DNA of 64,000 nucleotides from Deltaproteobacteria bacterium (GTDB taxonomy: Bacteria > Desulfobacterota > Syntrophobacteria > Syntrophobacterales > Syntrophobacteraceae): positions 1-64,000 of the forward strand of contig JAKAJS010000083.1 in assembly GCA_021813685.1 (NCBI GenBank), written 5' to 3'. Shown one piece after another: positions 35,511 to 42,992 of the stretch. Position 1 is the stretch's first letter, and each line of letters opens with the position of its first letter. The notes below the pieces were generated by a model that did not search any database, was not told where the DNA came from, and worked only from the letters and a program-made list of their open reading frames with translations. The translations under genes were made by a program, and so were the position numbers.

Positions 35511-35630
35511 TCAGAAAAGCTTCACGTGGCCGGCTTCTTCAAGTGCCTTTAATCGGCCCTGGCCGATTCCCGGCACGAGTTCCGCAATCTGTTCAAATGA
35601 TGCGAAGCGCGATATCCCTTTCTTTTTCCT
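35511..35630 (-). pseudogene. helix-hairpin-helix C-terminal remnant
   Basis: On the minus strand the frame reads RFASFEQIAELVPGIGQGRL and continues KALEEAGHVKLF to a TGA at 35511-35513. VPGIGxxRLKALEEAG is a helix-hairpin-helix DNA-binding motif. It has no start of its own and runs out of frame into the end of the sheath fragment, so a deletion probably joined two genes. Confidence 0.4.
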
Positions 35631-35638
35631 TTCCGTTC

Positions 35639-36058
35639 TTATCGCAAAAAGTCGATTTTGCGGATTGCGTCGATGGGGCTTCTCAGCCGGTCCGAATCGA
35701 TGGGGTCGGCATAACCGCCCACCGAAACGATATAACAGCCTCCGCCCCCATTGTCGAAAAAAAGCCGCATGCTGTCGTAGAGATAATAGGTGCTGGTGAA
35801 GGTCGAGCTGAGGAAATCGTTGTTTTCACCCAGCAGTACTTTGGACACGCTTATGTCCGGACCTTGACCGAAATAAAACTCGTAATCAAGCAACGACTTG
35901 ACCTTGGTGGGAACCTGCAACAAGTCGTTGTCGGAGAGTTTGGTTGCCCTTGCCGTATAGCCGATGAAGGCCGGAATGGCCGTTTCCACCTCGGCCACTG
36001 AAGGTGGGAAAAGCGAAATCTCTTCTACGTAGACGTCCGGGGTCTTGTAGGTCGCCAT
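35639..36058 (-). pseudogene. truncated contractile-tail sheath protein
   Basis: The 139-residue product (MATYKTPDVYVEEISLFPPS, VAEVETAIPAFIGYTARA, MRLFFDNGGGGCYIVSVGGY) is a clear N-terminus of a phage-tail/eCIS sheath protein, normally several hundred residues. It ends at TAA 35639 just after SPIDAIRKIDFLR, and the polymerising C-terminal domain is gone. With the neighbouring genes it marks a decayed extracellular contractile injection system. Confidence 0.72.
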
Positions 36059-36070
36059 CGTTCAAATCCC

Positions 36071-37074
36071 TTATGGTTTCGAAAGGTGAATAATGATGTT
36101 TCCATTGACCCTGTTCGAACCGACCTGAGGCAGGTTCGGGATGATGACTTCGCCATTCGTGCTCAGCTGGATTTTCTTCCGGGCCTTTTCACGGCGGGGC
36201 ACAAGGCCCTGCGACTTGAAGAGCACCACCCTGGCACTGGCCGAACCCAGCGGCGCCGGGGGGATGTCTTCGCCTTCGAGGTCCTCGGAATTTATCCGCG
36301 TGAAAAACAGTTGAGGCCGCAAGTCCTCCTGGAATCCTGCGTCGTCGACGACGAACCGGGCGACGTCCGCATCGTTGTAATTCTCGGCCACCTCAAGATC
36401 TCCGATCTGGACTGGAAGACAATTTGTAACGCCGCGGGGGCACCGACAAAAGCGTCGTCAATGACAATTTCCACAATGCCGAACGCGCCTGCCCGAGGGA
36501 GTTCGGGGTCGGAATAATAGGAGACTTCGGCCGATTCGCTCCAATATTCTTCTTCCACCAGGTAGGCCCCCGGACCACTGCCGGTGAGATCGTACACAAT
36601 CGAGTCGCCGCCTGCGGTCGCGGTAAGGGTATCCATCTTGAGTATGTTTCCCGCGGCGTCCCTGAGCGTCAGTGTCACGGGGCGGGCGGCTCCGGTGGGT
36701 GTGTGACGGAGCGATGTTCCTACCATTACCGATGTGGCGGTTCTGTCCAGCTTGCGGACGTCGGCGGTATTGCGGTAAAGAGGGAAAGTCCGGCCTAAAT
36801 CGAAATCCAGCTCAGTGAAGTTTCCAAAATATGGATTCAGAAGAATCAATCCGATCCGCAGCTTCGAGCCGGCGAGGGGGACCCGCGGGGCACCCGTTCC
36901 ATCCGACTCGTAAAAAACGTAAAGCACGCCTTCCATCACCTTGGCGACCATCCTGCCGTCCGCCAGGGTCCTTTTTGTGTCCAAAGGAAAAAAGAAATCG
37001 AAGTCCTGTCCTCCATTGCCGTGGAAGGCATGTGAAATGGCAACACTAAAAAGGATTGGAAACTCCGTCGTCAT
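36071..37074 (-). pseudogene. frameshifted gene of the injection-system operon
   Basis: One product is split over two frames. The first runs from ATG 37074 (MTTEFPILFSVAISHAFHGN) to PAALQIVFQSR; a shift near 36395-36425 moves the rest into another frame, reading VQIGDLEVAENYNDADVARF to IIIHLSKP at 36071. Joined, it would be about 330 residues. The first part has a beta-rich pattern with LTLRDAAGNIL; I do not recognise the family. It overlaps the upstream DUF4255 gene by four bases, so it was part of that operon. Confidence 0.55.
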
Positions 37075-37640
37075 CGGCTTTGCAGACTGCTCTTTATGAT
37101 GGTGAGCGGTGGTTGTACTGCTGTTTGGGCCTCATCCTGCACGGCGACCATCCTCATGCGGTAGACCACGGAGGGCAAATGCTCGCCCCCGATAAAAGTC
37201 CAGACCTGGTTTAGCTGCTCATAATTCAGGGACTGCAATTCTACGACGAGCTTTTCGATCCGCGGGTCAAGAGCAGGGTACTGTTCGGAAGAAAAGTAGG
37301 GGTGAGACTGAAAAAAGGTCAGAATTAAGGAGAGGTATTTTAACGCCACATCATATTGTTTGAAGTTGGCCGCAAACATGACATAAAGATTGAGCTTCAA
37401 ACGAGGTTCCAATACCACGTGCTGACCGTTAGTATAAGTGTATTCGGGAAGCTGGGACATGAGGGTACGTTCTTCTTCGATATTGATGAGGCACGCACCA
37501 ATGGTTTCTGAATCGAACGCGTACTTGCCGGTTTCATCGGCAATCTTGCTGGGCTTCACATCCACGGATTCAGTTCCGGTCCGTGCAAGCATGTAGGACT
37601 TCAATTCATTTCTGAGAAACTGAAGGGCTACGTCCAGCAT
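37071..37640 (-). CDS. Pvc16/DUF4255-like injection-system protein
   Basis: The 189-residue product (MLDVALQFLRNELKSYMLAR, ISLVNIEEERTLM-type segment CLINIEEERTLMSQLP, LNLYVMFAANFKQYDVALKYLSLILTFFQSHPYF, VELQSLNYEQLNQVWTFIGG, PSVVYRMRMVAVQDE) matches the DUF4255/Pvc16 N-terminal family, which caps the tube-sheath of eCIS particles. Usually a sheath gene follows; here an unknown gene intervenes and the sheath is truncated. This gene itself looks complete. Confidence 0.78.
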   Translation of the reverse strand: MLDVALQFLRNELKSYMLARTGTESVDVKPSKIADETGKYAFDSETIGACLINIEEERTLMSQLPEYTYTNGQHVVLEPRLKLNLYVMFAANFKQYDVALKYLSLILTFFQSHPYFSSEQYPALDPRIEKLVVELQSLNYEQLNQVWTFIGGEHLPSVVYRMRMVAVQDEAQTAVQPPLTIIKSSLQSR

Positions 37641-37828
37641 GGCCGGTTTCCGGTCTTGGATAGGTGAGGAGTAAATCCTGCTTTCGCGCCAAAGTAGCTA
37701 TCGTCATACATGCTGTCAAGAACCCTACGTGCAGTTTGGCCGAATCTTACCTCTCCGGTTCCGGCAACGCTCAGCACGAGCGCCCAGCGGAGGTCGAGCG
37801 TCAAGCGGGCTGTCGATCTGCCTGCCAT
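37628..37828 (-). CDS. small unknown protein ahead of the Pvc16-like gene
   Basis: The 66-residue frame (MAGRSTARLTLDLRWALVLS onward to KTGNRPCWT) overlaps the start of the next gene by 13 bases. The ribosome site is weak and no family is recognised. It may be the first gene of the injection-system operon or a remnant. Confidence 0.3.
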   Translation of the reverse strand: MAGRSTARLTLDLRWALVLSVAGTGEVRFGQTARRVLDSMYDDSYFGAKAGFTPHLSKTGNRPCWT

Positions 37829-38231
37829 CAGGACTTCTTATAGAATTATGCCCGGGAATCCTCGGTCGACAGTAGGGGGAGGGGGGTAAAAATACAGCTT
37901 TTCCCCCATTGTTTTCCCAAAATATCATTTCTATGATGCTTGCCAGCGGGCTTTGCTTACCCCCAACAAGTGAAAAACCAGAACGCCTGGATGTAGCGGA
38001 TTCATTGGTATCTATGTTGCATCGGGCAGAGAATACGAATCAGGCTTAAGCTTTCACTTGAAGTCTGCCAGCAGGCTACAAAACGCATACCATGTTCCAA
38101 ATCGCCACCATCGTACCGCATTCATGGCTTTGCCCTCATTACTGGGCCCGGATAGATGGCAAGTAACCTGCCATTTGATACTGGATTTCGAGGTACAGTT
38201 TACTGAGACCAGAATAGAAAGGGGTTTCGTC
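37829..38231. other. intergenic region between divergent operons
   Basis: The region separates the minus-strand injection-system genes from the plus-strand subtilase operon. A plus-strand frame is open from 38058 and would extend the subtilase by 58 residues from a TTG, but this part lacks a ribosome site and protease-like sequence. No consensus promoter is obvious. Confidence 0.35.
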
Positions 38232-40190
38232 GTGGCACTCAAACCCTTTGAATATATTGTCGGGGACCTCAAAATCAAGCTTCTTCCTGCAAATGATGTC
38301 ATTGCAGTTCGATTTCGCGAGCCTGCGCTGTATTCCGTCAGGGAACAGGCAGCCATGAATGCCCCGGTAGAGCCCTTCGAAACGAGGTTTGAAGTTCCGG
38401 GTGAGAAGTTCACGGTCTTCCGGGTCTCGGATGCCCATCCTGCTGCGGCCGCCGCGGATCAATTGCAGACGAATCCGGATGTGGCACGCACGGCGCCTGT
38501 GTTCGAGCTGAAGAGCAAGCGGGTCATCGCAACGGATCGCGTTCTCGTGAAGCTGAAGGACACCAGTCCTGAGCACATGAGCACGCTGCGACAGACGGGG
38601 ACGGGAATCACGGGAGTATCCGACAAGGAATTCGTGCTCCAGCTCAGCGAAGACCAGGACCCGCTCGAAATTTCGATTCAGCTCGCAAAGCTGGATTGGA
38701 TCGACTATGCGGAACCCGATTTTGTGACGATCGGTAAGTACCCGCATACCGGAATGGACGCTCCGGGGCTGCAAGCATTGAGTGCCGCAGATCCTGATTA
38801 TGCCTTCAAGATCACAGAGTGCGACAAGGCCTGGATGATTCAGCGTGGCGACCCGGCGATTCGAATTGCCATGCTCGACGACGGGGTCGATCTGCAGCAC
38901 ATAGATCTTGCCGGCGCCATTGTTGCTGCCTACGATGCTGTTCTTGATGCGCCTTTGAGTGCGCCGAATCAGTGGGACGGGCATGGCACTGCGTGTGCCG
39001 GCCTGGCGGCTGGGACGCATACGGCGCCGCTTGGCGTCAGGGGAATGGGGTGCGGGTGCTCGCTGCTGGCGGTGCGCATCGCCTCATCGCCTTATGCCAA
39101 TGGGCCGTGGGTCACCTCGAGTTCTTATATCCGGCGCGGCATCGATTGGGCCGTAGACCACGACGCCGCGGTGATCAGCAACAGTTGGGGGGGCGGTGCG
39201 CCTTCCAATGCTGTTGCTGATAGCTTTGATCGGGCGCGGAGCGTCGGTAGATCCGGCAGGGGGTGCGTGCTGGTGGTCGCTGCCGGCAACGAGGGCGGCC
39301 CGGTTGAGTTTCCCGCAAATGTTCCCGGAGTTCTTGCTGTTTCAGGGACCAACGAGTTTGACGAATTCAAGAATCCTTTCAGTCGTGATCAGGAGACCTG
39401 GTGGGGATCCAATTACGGGCCGGAAGTCGATGTCGCGGCACCCGCCGTGCACATCCGCACTACCGACATCACCGGTAGTGGCGGTATGTCACCGGGGGAC
39501 TACGCTCAGGCATTCAACGGCACATCGGCAGCCACCCCTCTGGTGGCCGGTCTTGCGGGCCTTGTGCTCTCTGCCGATAGTTCGCTGACGGAGATTGGAG
39601 TTCGAGAAGTTATTTGCTCGACCGCCGATAAAGTTGGACAGTATCCGTACACGAACGGCCGTAACGACGAACTCGGCTTCGGTAGGATCAACGCGCTGCG
39701 TGCAGTCCAGGTCGCGCTTGGCACCCCTGCGCAAAATGAAACGAACCTGCCGCCGGTCGAGCAGACCAACCAGGAGACCGGTACGGGAAACGAGCTTGCA
39801 GGGACAGTGCGGGCTGTCGGTGGTGGCACTCCCAGAGCGGGCGCATTCTATCTGGATCAGGATGGAAAAGCGTCGTATCTGCTCAAAACATTTACGGGTG
39901 ATGATCAGACCGCTCTCGCCTCCCTTGAACAACAGAGCCTTGCTACTCTTAGCGGTTTCGAAGGCAAGCTTGTCCGAGTGCGGTACGCTGAGATGGAAAA
40001 CACTCCTTATGGCTCGATCATCTGGGGCGTACAGATCGAGTTGGCGGATTCAGGAGACGATCAAGCAATCCCGCCAAATGAAATTCGAATGGGCTATGTC
40101 GAATCGGGACACTCCAAAGCCACGGGTTCAGGCGATTTCGGGATTCCTGACAATGAAGTCCGTTTACCTTTTGTCGACGTTTTCAATTGA
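38232..40190 (+). CDS. subtilisin-family (S8) serine protease of the RiPP-like operon
   Basis: The 652-residue protein has an N-terminal prodomain-like region (1-180), then the S8 domain with Asp216 in AMLDDGVD, His251 in DGHGTACAG and Ser432 in FNGTSAATP, all present. The C-terminal region (about 500-652) is unknown and ends with two related motifs, IPPNEIRMGYV (613-623) and IPDNEVRLPFV (638-648). No signal peptide is seen, so it may act in the cytoplasm on the operon's products. GTG 38232, with AAAGGGG seven bases upstream, is the chosen start. It is first in a six-gene operon; a maturation or leader-removal role is inferred. Confidence 0.85.
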   Translation: MALKPFEYIVGDLKIKLLPANDVIAVRFREPALYSVREQAAMNAPVEPFETRFEVPGEKFTVFRVSDAHPAAAAADQLQTNPDVARTAPVFELKSKRVIATDRVLVKLKDTSPEHMSTLRQTGTGITGVSDKEFVLQLSEDQDPLEISIQLAKLDWIDYAEPDFVTIGKYPHTGMDAPGLQALSAADPDYAFKITECDKAWMIQRGDPAIRIAMLDDGVDLQHIDLAGAIVAAYDAVLDAPLSAPNQWDGHGTACAGLAAGTHTAPLGVRGMGCGCSLLAVRIASSPYANGPWVTSSSYIRRGIDWAVDHDAAVISNSWGGGAPSNAVADSFDRARSVGRSGRGCVLVVAAGNEGGPVEFPANVPGVLAVSGTNEFDEFKNPFSRDQETWWGSNYGPEVDVAAPAVHIRTTDITGSGGMSPGDYAQAFNGTSAATPLVAGLAGLVLSADSSLTEIGVREVICSTADKVGQYPYTNGRNDELGFGRINALRAVQVALGTPAQNETNLPPVEQTNQETGTGNELAGTVRAVGGGTPRAGAFYLDQDGKASYLLKTFTGDDQTALASLEQQSLATLSGFEGKLVRVRYAEMENTPYGSIIWGVQIELADSGDDQAIPPNEIRMGYVESGHSKATGSGDFGIPDNEVRLPFVDVFN

Positions 40191-40355
40191 AATAAGTTGT
40201 CGGAAATTTGCCCGGGAGCATTCAACCAACTTACATGTGACTTTGCCAGCGATGACCGGCATTCGCATTTTGGATTTATGAGTGTGCTAAGGGATGGAAA
40301 TACGATCCATCGGTCAACACTTCCAATTCTCTTTTTCCACTATAAGGAGGCTAAA

Positions 40356-40760
40356 ATGCCCGACCAAAAAGATCTAAAACTTGTAATAGCCAATTCGATT
40401 CAAGATCTTAAGAGTGTCCGACTTCCAGGATTAGACAAGTCGTTCGACAAATTGACTATCGGGGAACTGGTACAGTTGCGGCCGGGCTCATCTGTTGCAG
40501 ACACCTATGATGTTCAGGCCGTAACCGATAATGCCAGCGTAAATACCAGTTCGAAACTGGCACAACTCGGCAGGATTCAAGCAATTCGATCCATGCAAAA
40601 GGTGGTTCAGCAGTCGCAGTTGAACGAACTGAAAACCCATCTGATGCCGGGAGGTGCCGGAGGCCTTGGGTCTATGAGCGCAGGCCCAAGTCCTCAATCC
40701 GTGGAGATGCCCGCAGAAGACGTCTTCAGTGCGGGCGATTCCGATCCGTTTAAGGCCTAA
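40356..40760 (+). CDS. small protein, candidate substrate or precursor of the operon
   Basis: The 134-residue product starts MPDQKDLKLVIANSIQDLKS at ATG 40356, behind a very strong AAGGAGG. The first half is helical and charged (FDKLTIGELVQLRPGSSVADTYDV), the middle Gln/Leu-rich (QAIRSMQKVVQQSQLNELK), and the C-terminal third is Gly/Ser/Pro-rich (PGGAGGLGSMSAGPSPQSV). It has no cysteine. Position between a protease and three radical SAM genes, a leader-like front and a low-complexity tail fit a RiPP precursor or a peptide carrier. No family is recognised. Confidence 0.65.
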   Translation: MPDQKDLKLVIANSIQDLKSVRLPGLDKSFDKLTIGELVQLRPGSSVADTYDVQAVTDNASVNTSSKLAQLGRIQAIRSMQKVVQQSQLNELKTHLMPGGAGGLGSMSAGPSPQSVEMPAEDVFSAGDSDPFKA

Positions 40761-40769
40761 ACGATCCTT

Positions 40770-41807
40770 ATGTTTTCCGTGGGCTATACCCTCACGGGAG
40801 AAGCGCTGACTGCTCTCCAGCGACAGGGCACAAAGCATATAGCCTTCAGTGTCACTGACGCGTGTCCGGTGAGGTGTTCGCACTGCATCGTCTCGGCCAC
40901 CCCGCCGGGGAGTGCCACGATCTCGATGGGGGCGGAACGAGCTCGGGCATACGCGTCACAGTTCGGCCGCCTCGAAGAGATGGGAGTCGAGAGAATCAGC
41001 TTCACGGGGGGCGAGCCTCTGCTGGCTCCCCGCATCCTGAAACTTCTATCCGAGGCTGCGGATTTGGCGGGTATTGAGTCTACGGTAGTGACAGGGTGCC
41101 ACTGGTGTGGCAGCGCGGAAACAGCGACTGCTGTTGTGCGTTGCCTGCCTCATATCGGCACCTGGCACTTGTCGGCGGATCGTTTTCATCAGGCGGCTGT
41201 TCCTTTATCCAATGTCATCCTCGCGGCGCGGGCAGCAGTCGATTCCAACCGATCCGTACTAATAAGAATGGCGGTGATGCTTCCACTCTCGAGTGCTGAT
41301 GCGGACTTCTATGAGGAACTTCGCAACACATTGCCCGTCGGCATTGAGATATTGGTGCAGCCCGTTACGGCATCCGGGCGCGCGGAACGGCTTGAGGTGA
41401 ATACCCCCACGGGCAGGTCGAAGAATATGCCGTGTATGTCGGGCGGCATGATGATTCGCGCGGACGGTTCGATAAGTCCTTGCTGTGCCGCATTGGTCGC
41501 GGAGCCGAAGGATCATCCGTTTCATTTCGGCTCGGCGGAACGTGACGGTTTGGCGGGCGTCTACGATGCCTGGCGGCGCGATACGTTGCTGCGCCTCATC
41601 CAGTGTGTGGGATTCGCTCCGGTGCTTCGATGGGTCGCCGAGGATGCGGCGGACCACCCTATCCTGCAGGCGATCCCGGACCATGCGTGCGACGTTTGCA
41701 CCGCCCTGTGGCGGCGGCCCGGGACTGCGGAACTTGTCCGTATTCGTTGTCAGCCGGCTGCGGTTCGGCAGAAGGTGGATGAACTGTATGAGACAGTCTT
41801 TGGATGA
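40770..41807 (+). CDS. radical SAM protein 1 (SPASM-like)
   Basis: The 345-residue protein has the radical SAM CX3CX2C motif at Cys32, Cys36 and Cys39 (ACPVRCSHC) and the SAM-binding FTGGEPLLAP. C-terminal cysteines (CMSGG, ISPCCAAL, CDVC) suggest an auxiliary cluster of SPASM/twitch type, common in peptide-modifying enzymes. It starts 9 bp after the small-protein gene. It and the next gene are paralogues sharing HIAFSVT-AC and C-terminal layout. The reaction cannot be predicted from sequence. Confidence 0.85.
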   Translation: MFSVGYTLTGEALTALQRQGTKHIAFSVTDACPVRCSHCIVSATPPGSATISMGAERARAYASQFGRLEEMGVERISFTGGEPLLAPRILKLLSEAADLAGIESTVVTGCHWCGSAETATAVVRCLPHIGTWHLSADRFHQAAVPLSNVILAARAAVDSNRSVLIRMAVMLPLSSADADFYEELRNTLPVGIEILVQPVTASGRAERLEVNTPTGRSKNMPCMSGGMMIRADGSISPCCAALVAEPKDHPFHFGSAERDGLAGVYDAWRRDTLLRLIQCVGFAPVLRWVAEDAADHPILQAIPDHACDVCTALWRRPGTAELVRIRCQPAAVRQKVDELYETVFG

Positions 41808-42984
41808 AAAGGTACTGCCTTTGGGCAAGCCGGTGATAAAACTACCCGATCGTTCAGTCAAACTCACGTTGGCTGAACTCGCGTTCGTACAGTCGATTGC
41901 CACGTGCCATATTGCTTTCAGTGTCACCTTGGCCTGTGCTCTCCGATGCGCGCACTGCATTGTCCGAGCGGGTCCAGACAAAGCATTCACGACGATGAGC
42001 GTCGATACGGCTCGGCACTACGCTCGGCAGATGAAAGATCTGGCCGAGCACGGAATAACCAATATCAGCTGTACGGGGGGGGAGCCTCTGCTCGCTCCGA
42101 AGCAGGTCGGCATATTGGTCGATGCCGCTGCCGAGCAGGGCATTTCATCCGGCATCGTGACATCAGCCTACTGGGCTCGCAGGCCGGAGAGCGCGCGACG
42201 CGTGATCAAGCGTTTCCGCGCCATTAAAGAATGGGACATATCCGTCGACGCCTTCCACCAGGAATTTGTAAGTCTTGATACGATTCAAAACGCGTATCAA
42301 GCTGTAAAAGATGCCGGGCACCGTGTAACCGTCCGATTTACGCATTCAGATCCGCCCTCCGCCGCTGATATTCAAATTCTCGAGTTCATCACGACTCTGG
42401 AGGACGCCAATTTTACATCCCAGCAGGTAAGAGGATTGGGACGTGGCGCTGATTTGGGGGTTGCCTGCTCGCATACCGGCAACCGATGGATGAAGCCGTG
42501 CCTCACACAAGGGATGGTGATCCGCTATGATGGATCAATCGCCCCGTGCTGCCTCAATCTCATCGAAGAAAGGCAGCATCCGTTTCAATTCGGCGATGCC
42601 GCCGCGCAGCCCCTGTGTAAGATCCACGATGCATATCTCAGCTTTCCCTTATTGCAGTTGATCCGGGCCATCGGTTTTTCCGAATGCTGGCGCTGGATCG
42701 GGGAAGAAGGGCTGCGATCGCGGCTGCCGGCCGATCTGCCGCATGACGCGTGCGATTTTTGCTCCCTTATAATGCGAGATCCGGTGGTGTCTGCGTGTCT
42801 CACTCGCAAAACTTCCGATCCTGACATGCGATTGAAAATTGCCGTTGCAGTAAAGCGCATACTTGGCGAAACGGTGATGTTGTCTTCTGTGTTGAACGAA
42901 CTTGCGGATTGCGCGGACCGGATACAAGGATTCGAAGAGGCTAAAGCCTGTCTCGCCGCTCCGGCCGGCAACTCCGCTTCATAG
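41788..42984 (+). CDS. radical SAM protein 2 (SPASM-like)
   Basis: The 398-residue protein has CX3CX2C at Cys50, Cys54 and Cys57 (ACALRCAHC) and CTGGEPLLAP. Auxiliary cysteines are in MKPCLTQGM, IAPCCLNL and CDFC. It is a paralogue of the preceding protein, with an N-terminal extension (LPDRSVKLTLAELAFVQ) that may bind peptide. ATG 41788 overlaps the previous gene by 20 bases, indicating coupling. Paired radical SAM paralogues could act as a heterodimer or at successive positions. Confidence 0.85.
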   Translation: MRQSLDEKVLPLGKPVIKLPDRSVKLTLAELAFVQSIATCHIAFSVTLACALRCAHCIVRAGPDKAFTTMSVDTARHYARQMKDLAEHGITNISCTGGEPLLAPKQVGILVDAAAEQGISSGIVTSAYWARRPESARRVIKRFRAIKEWDISVDAFHQEFVSLDTIQNAYQAVKDAGHRVTVRFTHSDPPSAADIQILEFITTLEDANFTSQQVRGLGRGADLGVACSHTGNRWMKPCLTQGMVIRYDGSIAPCCLNLIEERQHPFQFGDAAAQPLCKIHDAYLSFPLLQLIRAIGFSECWRWIGEEGLRSRLPADLPHDACDFCSLIMRDPVVSACLTRKTSDPDMRLKIAVAVKRILGETVMLSSVLNELADCADRIQGFEEAKACLAAPAGNSAS

Positions 42985-42992
42985 GAAGTGCG

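Noticed and set aside
36071-37074. Selenocysteine or programmed frameshift in the unknown injection-system gene
   Set aside because: The two halves are in different frames, and there is no slippery heptamer or suitable hairpin; an ordinary frameshift in a decaying locus is simpler.
38058-38231. N-terminal extension of the subtilase from TTG 38058
   Set aside because: No ribosome site precedes it and the residues show no protease features; GTG 38232 has a good site.
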